Below, in pieces: positions 25,058-34,138 of a stretch of 37,969 nt of DNA. The translations under genes and the position numbers were made by a program. The first letter of the stretch is position 1, and each line of letters starts with the position of its first letter. The notes under the pieces were generated by a model that was not told where the DNA came from, ran no database searches, and saw nothing but the letters and a program-made list of their open reading frames with translations. This stretch comes from Syntrophus sp. (in: bacteria) (GTDB lineage: Bacteria; Desulfobacterota; Syntrophia; Syntrophales; UBA8958), in the NCBI GenBank assembly GCA_025355725.1, contig JANXZC010000095.1, forward strand, positions 1-37,969, written 5' to 3'.

Positions 25058-25083
25058 AGGGACCGTTAGCCGTCCCTATTTTT
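25058..25083 (+). terminator. Intrinsic terminator after the CC-motif gene
   Basis: AGGGAC (25058-25063) and GTCCCT (25072-25077) form the stem, followed by a run of five T (25079-25083). It would end transcripts before dedA, whose own promoter is not evident in the remaining 30 bases. Confidence 0.6.
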
Positions 25084-25114
25084 ATATCTGACACCTTGGA
25101 ATTGGAATCCTTTT

Positions 25115-25750
25115 ATGGACCTGCTGCTTTCATTTATTGACATTTTTATTCATCTCGATCGGCATCTGATCTGGCTCATCCAGCATTTCGGCGTCTGGGT
25201 TTATCTGATCGTCTTTCTCGTTGTCTTCTGTGAAACCGGCCTCGTCGTCACCCCCCTCCTCCCCGGCGATTCGCTCCTTTTCGGCCTCGGCGCCCTGGCG
25301 GCCATCGGGGATCTGAATGTGGCATGGCTGTTTATCCTCCTATCCACCGCGGCTATTGCCGGGGATACGGTTAATTATTTCATCGGAAAATATGTGGGAC
25401 CGAAGGTATTCCAACAGGAGACAAGCCGCTTTTTCAAAAAGGAATATCTGGAGAGAACCCATCAGTTTTACGAGAAATATGGGGGCAAAACGATTGTCAT
25501 CGCCAGGTTTATGCCCATCATCAGGACCTTCGCCCCCTTTGTCGCCGGGATCGGCGCCATGACCTATTCCAAGTTTATCATTTACAATGTCCTCGGCGGC
25601 ATCGCCTGGGTGGCCATTTTTATCTTTGGCGGGTACTATTTCGGAAATCTGCCGATGGTGAAGAACAACTTTACCCTCGTGATCATGGCCATTATCATTA
25701 TCTCCGTAATGCCCGGGGTCATCGAATACTTTCGCCAGCGCCGCACTTAG
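25115..25750 (+). CDS. DedA-family membrane protein
   Basis: A 211-residue protein of the DedA/SNARE-associated (VTT domain) family. Visible blocks: [24 protein letters not shown] (39-62), [13 protein letters not shown], and the signature [18 protein letters not shown] near residues 129-146 with its conserved Arg and Pro. About five membrane segments. DedA proteins help maintain the proton gradient and flip undecaprenyl phosphate or other lipids. It is closed by a bidirectional terminator. The ribosome-binding site is weak (GGAA). Confidence 0.92.
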   Translation: MDLLLSFIDIFIHLDRHLIWLIQHFGVWVYLIVFLVVFCETGLVVTPLLPGDSLLFGLGALAAIGDLNVAWLFILLSTAAIAGDTVNYFIGKYVGPKVFQQETSRFFKKEYLERTHQFYEKYGGKTIVIARFMPIIRTFAPFVAGIGAMTYSKFIIYNVLGGIAWVAIFIFGGYYFGNLPMVKNNFTLVIMAIIIISVMPGVIEYFRQRRT

Positions 25751-25783
25751 CAGCAGCTTACGAAACCATCAGATTCGGCAAAA

Positions 25784-25817
25784 AAAAGGGCGCTGTGAGT
25801 AATCACAGCGCCCTTTT
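25784..25817. terminator. Bidirectional intrinsic terminator between dedA and the AtoE-type gene
   Basis: A 15-bp perfect stem (AAAAGGGCGCTGTGA against TCACAGCGCCCTTTT) with a GTAA loop. The plus strand has a TTTT run and the minus strand a run of seven T, so it serves both convergent genes. Confidence 0.88.
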
Positions 25818-25832
25818 GGTTAGTGCCGATTA

Positions 25833-27251
25833 TCACTTAATGGGCGCGATATACGGTATCTGCATGGCAAAGTACCAGCACATGAAGAAAACAATGGGGA
25901 TGTGGACAAACATCTGCAAGACCGCGTACCCGACCAGATCCCTGGCCTTTACGTGGAGTATCCCGAGGAGGGGGAGCATCCAGAAGGGGTTCAGGAGGTT
26001 CGGCAGGGCCTCGGCGGCGTTATAGATCTGGACGACCCAACCCAGGTTGACTTGGTGCTGAATCGCCGCCTGTATGACGTAGGGCGCCTCGATGACCCAC
26101 TTGCTTCCACCGGAGGGGATGAAGACCCCCAGGACGGCCGAATAGACGGCCACGAGGAGAGAATAGGTGTTCGGAGTCGTGATGGCCACGAAGAGATCGG
26201 CCAGCCACTTGTTGATCCCCGTGCCGACAATCATACCAAAGATCACGGCGTAAAAGGGAAACTGAATCAGAACGCCGCCGGTGGCCGGAACGGACTGTGC
26301 CACCGCCTTGAGAAACCGCTTGGGCCGCCAGTGCAGGATCATACCCACGGTGATGAAGATCAGGTTATAGTTGTTGAGATCAAGAGCCGCAATGGGCCCC
26401 CGGGGCTCATTCTCAAACAGGTTGAAAAGGTACCACAGGAGCATCCCCCCAACAAGGATGATCAGCAGGGGGCTGTACTCCAGCCATTCCCCCGGTTTCT
26501 GGCGGGGCTCCAGGGTCTGGTCGATGGGTTCGAACTTGAGACCGAAATGCTCCGCCGTCTTGGCCCGCTCCGGCGTCGGCGCCGAGTAGTAGGCAATGAG
26601 AACGGAAGCACTGATGAGAACGACGATACACCAGAAGTTGGGCCAGATGAAAAGCGTCTGGGTCAGGGGAATTAAACCGCTGATCGCATACAGCTTGGGG
26701 GGAATGGAACCTTTGGTGGCCATCATGAGGGCCGCCGATGATGAAAGACCCAGAGCCCAGACGGCCCCGAGTCCCAGGTAACCGGCAGCGCCGGCGGCCC
26801 GGTAGTCCAGTCCCTTGATGGTTCTTGACATCTCACGAACCAGCAGGCCGCTGAAGATCAGGCTCAAACCCCAGGATATGAGGGACGTGGCCATGGAAAA
26901 GAAGGCAACCCAGGCAATCGCCGTCCTGGGATTGTCGGTGATGCCGGCCACCTTTTTGATTACCCAGTAAACGGCCGGGGTTGTCGCCACCACATAACCG
27001 CCGATGATGATTAAGGCCATCTGCATCGTGAAGGGAATGAGGATCCAGAATGATTTGCCGCCCTCGACAACCAGCTTGGTCGGAGTCTCTCCGATGAGGA
27101 GCCCGAAACAAAAGACAAATACGATACCTAATAAAGCAAACACCCACGCATCGGGAAACCATTTTTCACTCCAGGCGGCAAGCCCGAGACCAAAACGCTC
27201 TAGGACATTCTCCGCCGGCGCATCTTTAACTGCCTCTCTCTTTTCTGCCAT
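25833..27251 (-). CDS. Short-chain fatty acid transporter (AtoE family)
   Basis: A 472-residue membrane protein with about 12 hydrophobic segments and AtoE/TIGR00366-type blocks: WFPDAWVFALLGIVFVF, SLISWGLSLIFSGLLVREM, GLGAVWALGLSSSAALMMATKGS, and FIPSGGSKWVIEAPYV near residue 385, followed by YNAAEALPNLLNPFWMLPLLGI. Members import acetoacetate, butyrate and similar acids. No ato catabolic genes adjoin. TAAGGAGG precedes the ATG. A strong terminator-like hairpin lies in its leader (27284-27326). Confidence 0.93.
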   Translation of the reverse strand: MAEKREAVKDAPAENVLERFGLGLAAWSEKWFPDAWVFALLGIVFVFCFGLLIGETPTKLVVEGGKSFWILIPFTMQMALIIIGGYVVATTPAVYWVIKKVAGITDNPRTAIAWVAFFSMATSLISWGLSLIFSGLLVREMSRTIKGLDYRAAGAAGYLGLGAVWALGLSSSAALMMATKGSIPPKLYAISGLIPLTQTLFIWPNFWCIVVLISASVLIAYYSAPTPERAKTAEHFGLKFEPIDQTLEPRQKPGEWLEYSPLLIILVGGMLLWYLFNLFENEPRGPIAALDLNNYNLIFITVGMILHWRPKRFLKAVAQSVPATGGVLIQFPFYAVIFGMIVGTGINKWLADLFVAITTPNTYSLLVAVYSAVLGVFIPSGGSKWVIEAPYVIQAAIQHQVNLGWVVQIYNAAEALPNLLNPFWMLPLLGILHVKARDLVGYAVLQMFVHIPIVFFMCWYFAMQIPYIAPIK

Positions 27252-27283
27252 AGATTTTCCTCCTTATCAGATTTGAAGAACCC

Positions 27284-27326
27284 AAAAAAAGCTCCACGAT
27301 CGATAATACGAATCGTGGAGCTTTTT
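27284..27326 (-). terminator. Terminator-like hairpin in the leader of the AtoE-type gene
   Basis: AAAAAGCTCCACGAT and ATCGTGGAGCTTTTT form a 15-bp stem with an 11-base loop. On the minus strand it is followed by seven T, a textbook intrinsic terminator, 33 bases before the start codon of the transporter gene. The divergent neighbour begins at 27483, so minus-strand transcripts reaching it can only belong to this gene. A weak promoter candidate, TTGACT (27435-27430) and TAAAAG (27412-27407), lies upstream. Confidence 0.75.
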
Positions 27327-27482
27327 GAGGGAAACTTTCTAACCATAAACACTCCTTGACATGGATTATGGTGATAGACCCGGAAAAAACATCTAAACTT
27401 TTGGTACTTTTACATCATGGCGCCCTCTTAGTCAAATAAAAAACTTGATTTACCCACCCAAGGCAGTTATTCCTTTTCCCCT

Positions 27483-28451
27483 ATGGATACTCAACACCGT
27501 AAAGTTCGCGTCGCCAGCCTGTCCGTCGTCTCCAATGCGAGCCTGACAATCATGAAGCTGATCGTCGGGCTGTTCATCGGTTCCGTGTCCATCCTTTCCG
27601 AGGCGATCCATTCCGGTGTTGACCTCATCGCCGCCGTTATCGCCCTTTTTTCCGTTAAGACATCGAGCATCCCTGCCGACGACCATCATCCCTTCGGCCA
27701 CGGAAAAATCGAGAACCTTTCCGGAACAATCGAGGCGTTGCTGATCTTCGTTGCCGCTATCTGGATTATTATTGAGGCCGTAAAGAAACTCCTCCATCCG
27801 GAACCCATCGAGACCATCGGTTGGGGCATAGGGGTCATGCTCCTTTCTGCGGTTGTAAACCTCGGCGTCTCCCGGATGCTCTTCAAGGTGGGACGGGGAA
27901 CCGACTCCATCGCCCTGCAGGCCGACGCCTGGCACCTCCGGACCGACGTCTATACCTCCGCCGGAGTCATGACCGGCCTGGCCATGATCTGGATTGGCGG
28001 ACGGATCTTTCCAGACGTGAATCTCAACTGGCTTGACCCGGCGGCGGCAATCGGCGTCGCCTTCCTGATCATCAAAGCGGCCTGGGACCTGACCAGACAA
28101 GCGGCCCGGGACCTGCTGGACGTCAATCTCCCCCCCGAAGAGGAGGCCTGGATCCGGCAGCGCATTCAGGAACATCAACCGGTGATCCACGGCTTCCATC
28201 AATTGCGGACCCGGAAATCCGGGCACTTCCGCTTCGTCGAGTGCCACCTGAAGGTCGATCCCCTGATGACCGTCCTTAGTTCCCACCGGATAACGGAAGA
28301 CCTGACGGCGGCCATTGAAGAAAAGTATCCCGACACGAGCGTCACAATCCACGTAGAGCCCTGCGACGGTCGCTGTGAGGAAAAGGCAAAATGCCTCGCC
28401 GGCTGCCTCCTGGCCGAAGCCAAACGCCGGGAGATCCAGGACGGGCGCTGA
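27483..28451 (+). CDS. Cation diffusion facilitator (CDF) family transporter
   Basis: A 322-residue CDF protein with six membrane segments. The two metal-binding motifs are HSGVD in helix 2 (EAIHSGVD, near 42-49) and HLRTD in helix 5 (DAWHLRTD, near 150-157). DDHHPFGHGKIENL follows helix 2 as in the family. The C-terminal cytoplasmic domain (HFRFVECHLKVDP) ends with an extra Cys cluster, CDGRCEEKAKCLAGC. The type HxxxD/HxxxD suggests iron, manganese or zinc export, not decided by sequence. There is no clear ribosome-binding site before the ATG. Confidence 0.92.
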   Translation: MDTQHRKVRVASLSVVSNASLTIMKLIVGLFIGSVSILSEAIHSGVDLIAAVIALFSVKTSSIPADDHHPFGHGKIENLSGTIEALLIFVAAIWIIIEAVKKLLHPEPIETIGWGIGVMLLSAVVNLGVSRMLFKVGRGTDSIALQADAWHLRTDVYTSAGVMTGLAMIWIGGRIFPDVNLNWLDPAAAIGVAFLIIKAAWDLTRQAARDLLDVNLPPEEEAWIRQRIQEHQPVIHGFHQLRTRKSGHFRFVECHLKVDPLMTVLSSHRITEDLTAAIEEKYPDTSVTIHVEPCDGRCEEKAKCLAGCLLAEAKRREIQDGR

Positions 28452-28567
28452 AAAACACGGCCTCTTTTCCCATTGACAAAAGCCCCACATGTTGCCACGA
28501 TGGTTACACGATAGCGGCAAGATTATGGATCATGCAAACAGTCGGAAAGTCTCATTGAGGATCGACG

Positions 28568-29590
28568 TTGAACCAGCCCTTCCACAGCAATGAAGAAGGA
28601 AAGAAACGCCTGAGGATCCTGGTTATCATCGACGGGGTCATGATCCTCCTGCTTCTGGGAAATCTCGCCTGGATGGTTTTTGACTGGTTTTTTGCCTTTC
28701 CCCCCTTTCACGATTTCTTCCAGGCCAATTTTTTCCATTTTTACCGGTTTTATGAACCCGTTCACCTGAAATACTGGTCCTACGACCTGTTCTTTGCCGC
28801 GATCTACCTTGTTGAATTTTTTCTGCGCTGGTATCTGTCCGTCCTCTGGAAAGAATATCATCGCTGGTTTTTCTATCCCGCCATCCATGTTTATGACTTT
28901 GTCGGCTGCATTCCCGGGCCGTTCCGCTGGTTGCGGCTCTTCAGGGTCGTCGCCTTTTCCGCCCGCCTGAACAAGCTGGTCCGGATCGACAACATCGTTT
29001 TCAGAAAGTTTCATAAATACAAAGACGTCCTCATGGAGGAGATTTCCGACCGGGTCGTCGTCAATGTCCTCAACGACATGCAGACGGAACTACAAACGGG
29101 AACGCCGCTGTTCAAAAGGGTCATCCAGGAGGTAATCAGGCCAAAGCGGCAGGCCTTGACGGAACTTCTCGTCGATAAGCTGCGGACCGTGGCCCGGGAC
29201 ATGAATGACATCTTCGATCAGGAAATGCGGCTCTACATCGAGGGCTGCATCAGAAAGGCCTTGACCAGCAGCAAGGATATCCGCCTCCTGGAAAAGATTC
29301 CCGGGGCGGGGAAAATGATCTCCAGGCGGGTGGAAAACATGGCGGCGGACATTGCCTTTAATACGGTCGACAAGATTTTCAGGGACATTCACGCACCGGA
29401 AAACGACCGGGTTCTCCATGAGCTGGCCGGGAAGATCATTGACGGCCTCCTGACGGAAGCCAAGGGAGATTTAAGCGGTGAAATGATTGAAATCATCAAT
29501 AAAACCATTGATGTCGTAAAAGAGCAGGTCGCCGAAAAACAATGGAAAATTAGGGAGATGCAAGAAAAGGCTGTCTCTAAGGAGAAATGA
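28568..29590 (+). CDS. Voltage-sensor-like membrane protein without a pore domain
   Basis: The 340-residue protein has four N-terminal hydrophobic segments that look like an ion-channel S1-S4 module: S1 about 17-43; S2 68-92 with Asp73 and Glu83; S3 100-117 with Asp110; S4 118-140 with Arg120, Arg123 and Arg126 at every third position, then Arg133, Lys136 and Arg139. No S5-pore-S6 follows. Residues 145-340 are soluble, helical and charged, with no known motif. The start is TTG at 28568 with TGAGGAT seven bases before it. It lies 116 bases after the CDF gene, with a possible TTGACA (28473-28478) promoter between. The function is unknown; voltage sensing or a proton path is inference. Confidence 0.75.
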   Translation: MNQPFHSNEEGKKRLRILVIIDGVMILLLLGNLAWMVFDWFFAFPPFHDFFQANFFHFYRFYEPVHLKYWSYDLFFAAIYLVEFFLRWYLSVLWKEYHRWFFYPAIHVYDFVGCIPGPFRWLRLFRVVAFSARLNKLVRIDNIVFRKFHKYKDVLMEEISDRVVVNVLNDMQTELQTGTPLFKRVIQEVIRPKRQALTELLVDKLRTVARDMNDIFDQEMRLYIEGCIRKALTSSKDIRLLEKIPGAGKMISRRVENMAADIAFNTVDKIFRDIHAPENDRVLHELAGKIIDGLLTEAKGDLSGEMIEIINKTIDVVKEQVAEKQWKIREMQEKAVSKEK

Positions 29591-29691
29591 GGGCAATAAG
29601 ATTCGCAAAAGGCGTCGCCGATAAGAAATTATGACTGTAGAAAGATAATAATGACCGTATTATTAGACGAATTACTATAATCACTCTATTA

Positions 29692-32433
29692 TTAATTTAC
29701 CATTAATTGCTTTACGGCCTGGGCAAGGCTGGGGAGCGAAACTGGTTTCATGATGAACTTCCGGATGCCAATCTTCTTTGCTTCCCCTTCGTTGATCCGC
29801 TCGCTGAATCCCGTGGTCATGATGATCGGGATTTCCGGCCGGATCTTCAACATCTCCCGGGCCAGGTCGGCTCCGGTCATATTGGGCATGGTCATATCTG
29901 TTATGACCAGATCAAATCTCTCCGGATGGGCGCGAAAAGTCTCCAGGGCATCGCGGCTGCTTAAGCTCACTGCCACTTCATAGCCCAGGGAGGCCAGCAT
30001 ATCCTGTCCTAAAGAGGCAAGGGGCTCTTCATCGTCAACCAGTAAAATGGAGCCCCTGCCCTTGGGAATGACGGCGGATTCCCGACCTTCCCGCTCCTCG
30101 GCGGCATCGATCAGGGGCAGGGAAATAGTAAAAGTCGCCCCTTCCCCTGGTTTGCTTTCCACCGCGATGGCTCCGCCATGGTCCTTTACAATGCCGTAAA
30201 CTACGGACAATCCCAGCCCCGTTCCCTCACCCGTGTTCTTGGTGGTAAAAAAAGGATCGAAGATCTTGTCTTTGATGGCGGGATCGATCCCCTTACCGGT
30301 ATCGCTGACGATAAGCTGTAAATATGCCCCTGCCTTCAGTGCCGGATTATATGCCCGGTTATCGGCAAGGATCTCAACCTGGCGAAGACTTACGTCCAGA
30401 ACACCTTCACCTTCCCGCATGGAATGAACGGCATTGGTGCATAGGTTCATAAGCACCTGATGGATCTGGGTGGGATCGGCAAGAACGGTGTCGTAGCGGT
30501 TCGTGTAGCGCTGACGGATCTCGATGGTACTCGGCAGGGAAGACCGGAGGAGTTTCATGACCTCTGTAACGATAGGCGTAACGGTTATGGGTTTCTTCTC
30601 CTGCTCCCGCTGGCGGCTGAAGGTAAGGATCTGCCGGACCAGATCTCTTGCCCGGTCACAGGCCTTGAGAAGCTGTTCCAGATAGGGATGGATGGCAACA
30701 TCCTTTGTTTTGAATCTCGCCAGTTCGGCATAACCCATCATCGCCCCGAGGATATTGTTGAAATCATGGGCGATACCGCCGGCCAGGGTGCCGATGGCCT
30801 CCATTTTCTGCCCCTGGCGGAGTTGGGTTTCCATCTTGATCATCTCCGTGATATCCCTTTTCAGAGAGACATAGCCCGTTAGTTCGCCAGCCGAATTGAG
30901 AAGGGGACTGATAGTACCATCCTCCTGGATGAGTTTGCCGTCCTTGCGCCGGTTCGTAATGCGACCGCTCCAGATGTTGCCGCCCTTGATCGTATTCCAG
31001 AGGCTCTCGTAGAATGCCGGCCCCTGAATGTCGCTCTTCAGTATCCGTGGGGTTTGGCCGATCACTTCCCCCCGGGAATGTCCGGTGATTCTTTCAAAAG
31101 CCGGGTTTACATACTGTATGACTCCTTCCGGATCAGTGATCATGATCTCTTCTGCGGCCTGCTCGATCGCGGTGCTCAACCGCCGCAGCTCTTCTTCCGC
31201 CTTCCTGCCCTCCGTAATGTCCAAGACGGTGCCGATAACGGCAGGCTCTCCCTGGTAAAAGGTGCGGGAACTATAGACGGCAGCGTGCCTGATTTCGCCG
31301 TTTTTTCTAACTATTCTGAACTCATAGCGGAGGGATTTCAGCTCACCCGATATCCGTTTGTTCACAGCCTCCTCAACCAGCGGCAGATCTTCGGAATAAA
31401 TAAACGACTTCAGACCCAAGCGGCCGGTAATTTCCTCGATCCCATATCCAAATATGGCGGCGAACTCCCCATTGACATACTTGAACAGGTCGTCCTGGAT
31501 CAGATAGATGCCGACCATCGATTTTTCCGCCAGATCTCTGAACTTGCCCTCCGACTCCCGCAGGACATCTTCCGCCCGCTTGTGCTCCGTCATGTCTTCA
31601 ATTACAGTGAGAAGCTGCGATACACCGGAGAAGGAGATGATCTTGGATGAAAAACGCACTTCCCGAAGAGAACCATCGCAGGATCGCATCTTCGTTTCAA
31701 AGCCGAGGCATTCTCCCTGAGCGCGCACCTTGGCTAATAGCTTCTCCCGTTGTTTTGCATCTTCCCACAAGCCGATATCGAGGGTTGTCTTCCCGACGAC
31801 CTCGTCCTCGGCATATCCCGTTGCGGCCAAGAATGACCGGTTCACTTCCACGATGACCCCGGTTTCTACGTCCGAGATAAGGAGCATTACGGGACTGAGG
31901 TAAAAAGCGGTGGAATATTTCTCCCGGGTCCGGCGGAGATCATCTTCGGTCCGCTTCTGTTCCGTAATGTCCTGAATTATGGCTAAGAATTGATCTATTG
32001 ATCCATCTTTTCTTCTTACCGGCGTTGCCGAAACCAGGACGTCAACTATCGATCCATCCTTCCGGATATACTGCTTTGCATAGCAACCGCTTTCTTTTTC
32101 TGCCATAACGACTTTGCTGAAACTTTCCAATTCAGTGAAAAGGGTCTCCCGGGGAGTGACGTCCTGCCAGGTCTTGCTTCTAAGTTCATCGGGGGAGTAT
32201 TGAAGGAGGGAACACAATTTCTCGTTCATTTCGAGCCAGTATCCATCCGAGCTCAGGGTGGCTATCCCCACCTGGGGTAATTGGAAATACTTGTGGAACT
32301 TCTCTTTGCTGGCTATCAGTTCCTGCTCCAGCTCCCGATAACCGTTTGCGAAATTATCCAGGGTGGCGATTCGCCGACGCATGGTGAGCAGTTCTTCGAT
32401 TAGCTGTTCTTTTGTCTTATCTTCATCTCTCAT
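29692..32433 (-). CDS. Hybrid sensor histidine kinase with four PAS domains and a receiver
   Basis: A 913-residue cytoplasmic protein with an N-terminal coiled coil (1-50), PAS domains at about 45-165, 165-290, 290-415 and 415-540, each followed by a PAC-type DITE/DMTE motif, then a HisKA-type domain with the phospho-His in GGIAHDFNN, a HATPase with DTGKG and GTGLGLSV, and a C-terminal receiver (about 795-913) with DDEE, phospho-Asp in ITDMTMPN and Lys in IMKPVS. It lacks membrane segments, so its signals are internal (redox or small molecules). Its ATG overlaps the stop of the acyltransferase gene (ATGA), so the two are coupled. No response regulator adjoins it. Confidence 0.93.
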   Translation of the reverse strand: MRDEDKTKEQLIEELLTMRRRIATLDNFANGYRELEQELIASKEKFHKYFQLPQVGIATLSSDGYWLEMNEKLCSLLQYSPDELRSKTWQDVTPRETLFTELESFSKVVMAEKESGCYAKQYIRKDGSIVDVLVSATPVRRKDGSIDQFLAIIQDITEQKRTEDDLRRTREKYSTAFYLSPVMLLISDVETGVIVEVNRSFLAATGYAEDEVVGKTTLDIGLWEDAKQREKLLAKVRAQGECLGFETKMRSCDGSLREVRFSSKIISFSGVSQLLTVIEDMTEHKRAEDVLRESEGKFRDLAEKSMVGIYLIQDDLFKYVNGEFAAIFGYGIEEITGRLGLKSFIYSEDLPLVEEAVNKRISGELKSLRYEFRIVRKNGEIRHAAVYSSRTFYQGEPAVIGTVLDITEGRKAEEELRRLSTAIEQAAEEIMITDPEGVIQYVNPAFERITGHSRGEVIGQTPRILKSDIQGPAFYESLWNTIKGGNIWSGRITNRRKDGKLIQEDGTISPLLNSAGELTGYVSLKRDITEMIKMETQLRQGQKMEAIGTLAGGIAHDFNNILGAMMGYAELARFKTKDVAIHPYLEQLLKACDRARDLVRQILTFSRQREQEKKPITVTPIVTEVMKLLRSSLPSTIEIRQRYTNRYDTVLADPTQIHQVLMNLCTNAVHSMREGEGVLDVSLRQVEILADNRAYNPALKAGAYLQLIVSDTGKGIDPAIKDKIFDPFFTTKNTGEGTGLGLSVVYGIVKDHGGAIAVESKPGEGATFTISLPLIDAAEEREGRESAVIPKGRGSILLVDDEEPLASLGQDMLASLGYEVAVSLSSRDALETFRAHPERFDLVITDMTMPNMTGADLAREMLKIRPEIPIIMTTGFSERINEGEAKKIGIRKFIMKPVSLPSLAQAVKQLMVN

Positions 32434-33008
32434 TTATTATCGCCCCCGTTATCCGGTATTTTCAGATCCAGGGGGAATCGATACCCCGCCTTCTCATACA
32501 TATCCCGAATCAGGACAAGGTCATCCCCCAGGTTTTCGCCAGGGGTGATTTCGCCAAGCCAGCGGGCCCGTTTATTGGCGTTGTCCAGATACCAGCAGAC
32601 TATCGACACCCGGGCAGCCTTGGCAATATGCCAGAATCCAGTTCTTATTGTCCTTATTTCTTTTCTGGTCCCCTCCGGCACGATTGCCAGCAGGAATTCA
32701 TCTCTGCGGTTGAAGACTTCCGCCATCTGTTCCACAGCACCCTGAGACGATCTGCGGTCCACCGGGATGCCGCCGATGACCTTGAGAAGCAAAGACATGG
32801 GCCAGAAGAACCATTCCTTTTTAACCATTATATGTCCCGTTCGCTTGATAATGCGGTATCCGATGAAGGCACGGACAGCATCCATATTGCATGTATGGGG
32901 AAAACCGATAATCACGTGCTTCCTGGAAAAATAGGCGGGCAGCGGTTCAAACCGCCACCCCATGAGGAAGTAGAGAAATTTGCCTACAAGACTCAGTATC
33001 TGCTTCAT
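32430..33008 (-). CDS. PlsC-like 1-acyl-glycerol-3-phosphate acyltransferase family protein
   Basis: A 192-residue protein with the acyltransferase motifs: HTCNMD at 38-43 (the H-x4-D catalytic pair), GGIPVDRR at 79-86 and VPEGTRK at 110-116. It is shorter than typical PlsC (about 240) and has one N-terminal hydrophobic segment. It may acylate lysophosphatidic acid or another lipid at the inner membrane. ATG 33008 has AAGGA seven bases upstream; the ATG at 33023 has none. It overlaps the hybrid kinase gene by four bases, an unusual pairing. Confidence 0.85.
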   Translation of the reverse strand: MKQILSLVGKFLYFLMGWRFEPLPAYFSRKHVIIGFPHTCNMDAVRAFIGYRIIKRTGHIMVKKEWFFWPMSLLLKVIGGIPVDRRSSQGAVEQMAEVFNRRDEFLLAIVPEGTRKEIRTIRTGFWHIAKAARVSIVCWYLDNANKRARWLGEITPGENLGDDLVLIRDMYEKAGYRFPLDLKIPDNGGDNK

Positions 33009-33132
33009 AAATGGTCCTTGCATGGAAAAGTGGGCGAAGTATAGAGAGGGACAGGAAAGATGTCAACAGATCATATCTCTCAGGTGGGCATATTATGTTT
33101 CCAAACCGGGCAACTGTCTTGTGAAGCAAACA

Positions 33133-34074
33133 TCATTTCTGCGCATATTTACCATCGGCGCAGGTGATTATCCCCTTTGCGGAAAGACGCTCGACATGTT
33201 TCTTGACCGTCAAGGCGTCCCAGGCACGGACCCACTCATCAACAAGGAATTTCTTGCCGTAGATCAGCCCCATGGCGCACAGATCATTTAAGGAAACCGG
33301 TTCGGAGAGGGCGGCCATGATCCGCGCCTCCCGCTTATTAATGATATCGAAATATTGTTTCAGGGCCGTTCGGAAATCATCGCGATTGACGATGCCAGCT
33401 TCATGACCGGTGATATATGTGCCCGCATCCAGATTCGCGATGATTTCAGCAGACTTGACGAATTGATCGAAATCGCCGTCAGCGCCGAAACACCAGGGTC
33501 CAAAGGAGGTGAGGTCAATATCTCCCGTATAGACGATACCCTCACCGGGGAAGTAAAGGCAGCAGAATCCGGCGGAATGGCCCGGCGCCCCGATGACTTC
33601 CATCCGGGTCGCGCCGAAATCCATGACCTCGCCCCACTGATAGGTACCGTCCAGTCTGGCCGTTGAAAGCCACCATTCATGACGATTCTGGGGCGTATAA
33701 GGGCTCTGGACGCTGTCCGGCCGCGAAATCCTGTCCAGCCATCCCTGTGTCCAGGCGTCGCCATAATAATCCGTCATTCCGAGACGCTTCAGGATTTCCC
33801 TGCGATCCCGGAAGCATTCGCCTTCCCGGTCATTAATAATGATCCGGGAGTGATCGAAGAGATAATTGTAGGCAATATGATCAAAATGAAAATGCGTATT
33901 GATGACCAGATCGATATCCATACCCTCCCTGAGTTGCCGCATCGGTTCCAGACCGGCACCGGGGTCAATGACAGCCTTGACACTATCGTCAATCAGAAGA
34001 GAATTACAGAATGGAAATCGTCCATTGTTCTGACCCGGTATGACTTTTATTCTCCCGAACTCCATTCGTTCCAT
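33133..34074 (-). CDS. MBL-fold metallo-hydrolase
   Basis: A 313-residue metallo-beta-lactamase-fold protein with metal ligands HFHFDH at 61-66, His166 in GAPGHSAGF, Asp185 in YTGDIDL and His224 in ITGHEAG. The C-terminal 75 residues resemble a winged-helix tail (LNDLCAMGLIYG, VKKHVERLSAKGII) as in glyoxalase II/LACTB2-like proteins. It may be a thioester or lactone hydrolase; the substrate is not decidable. AGGTG precedes the ATG by six bases. Confidence 0.9.
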   Translation of the reverse strand: MERMEFGRIKVIPGQNNGRFPFCNSLLIDDSVKAVIDPGAGLEPMRQLREGMDIDLVINTHFHFDHIAYNYLFDHSRIIINDREGECFRDRREILKRLGMTDYYGDAWTQGWLDRISRPDSVQSPYTPQNRHEWWLSTARLDGTYQWGEVMDFGATRMEVIGAPGHSAGFCCLYFPGEGIVYTGDIDLTSFGPWCFGADGDFDQFVKSAEIIANLDAGTYITGHEAGIVNRDDFRTALKQYFDIINKREARIMAALSEPVSLNDLCAMGLIYGKKFLVDEWVRAWDALTVKKHVERLSAKGIITCADGKYAQK

Positions 34075-34138
34075 GATGACACCTGCTCGACAATATTTTA
34101 CTTAGTATGCGTATATTTTGCATGCAAAGCATTTATTG

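Noticed and set aside
27450..28520. Minus-strand open frame opposite the CDF transporter
   Set aside because: Shadow of the transporter gene, whose metal-binding motifs are clear.
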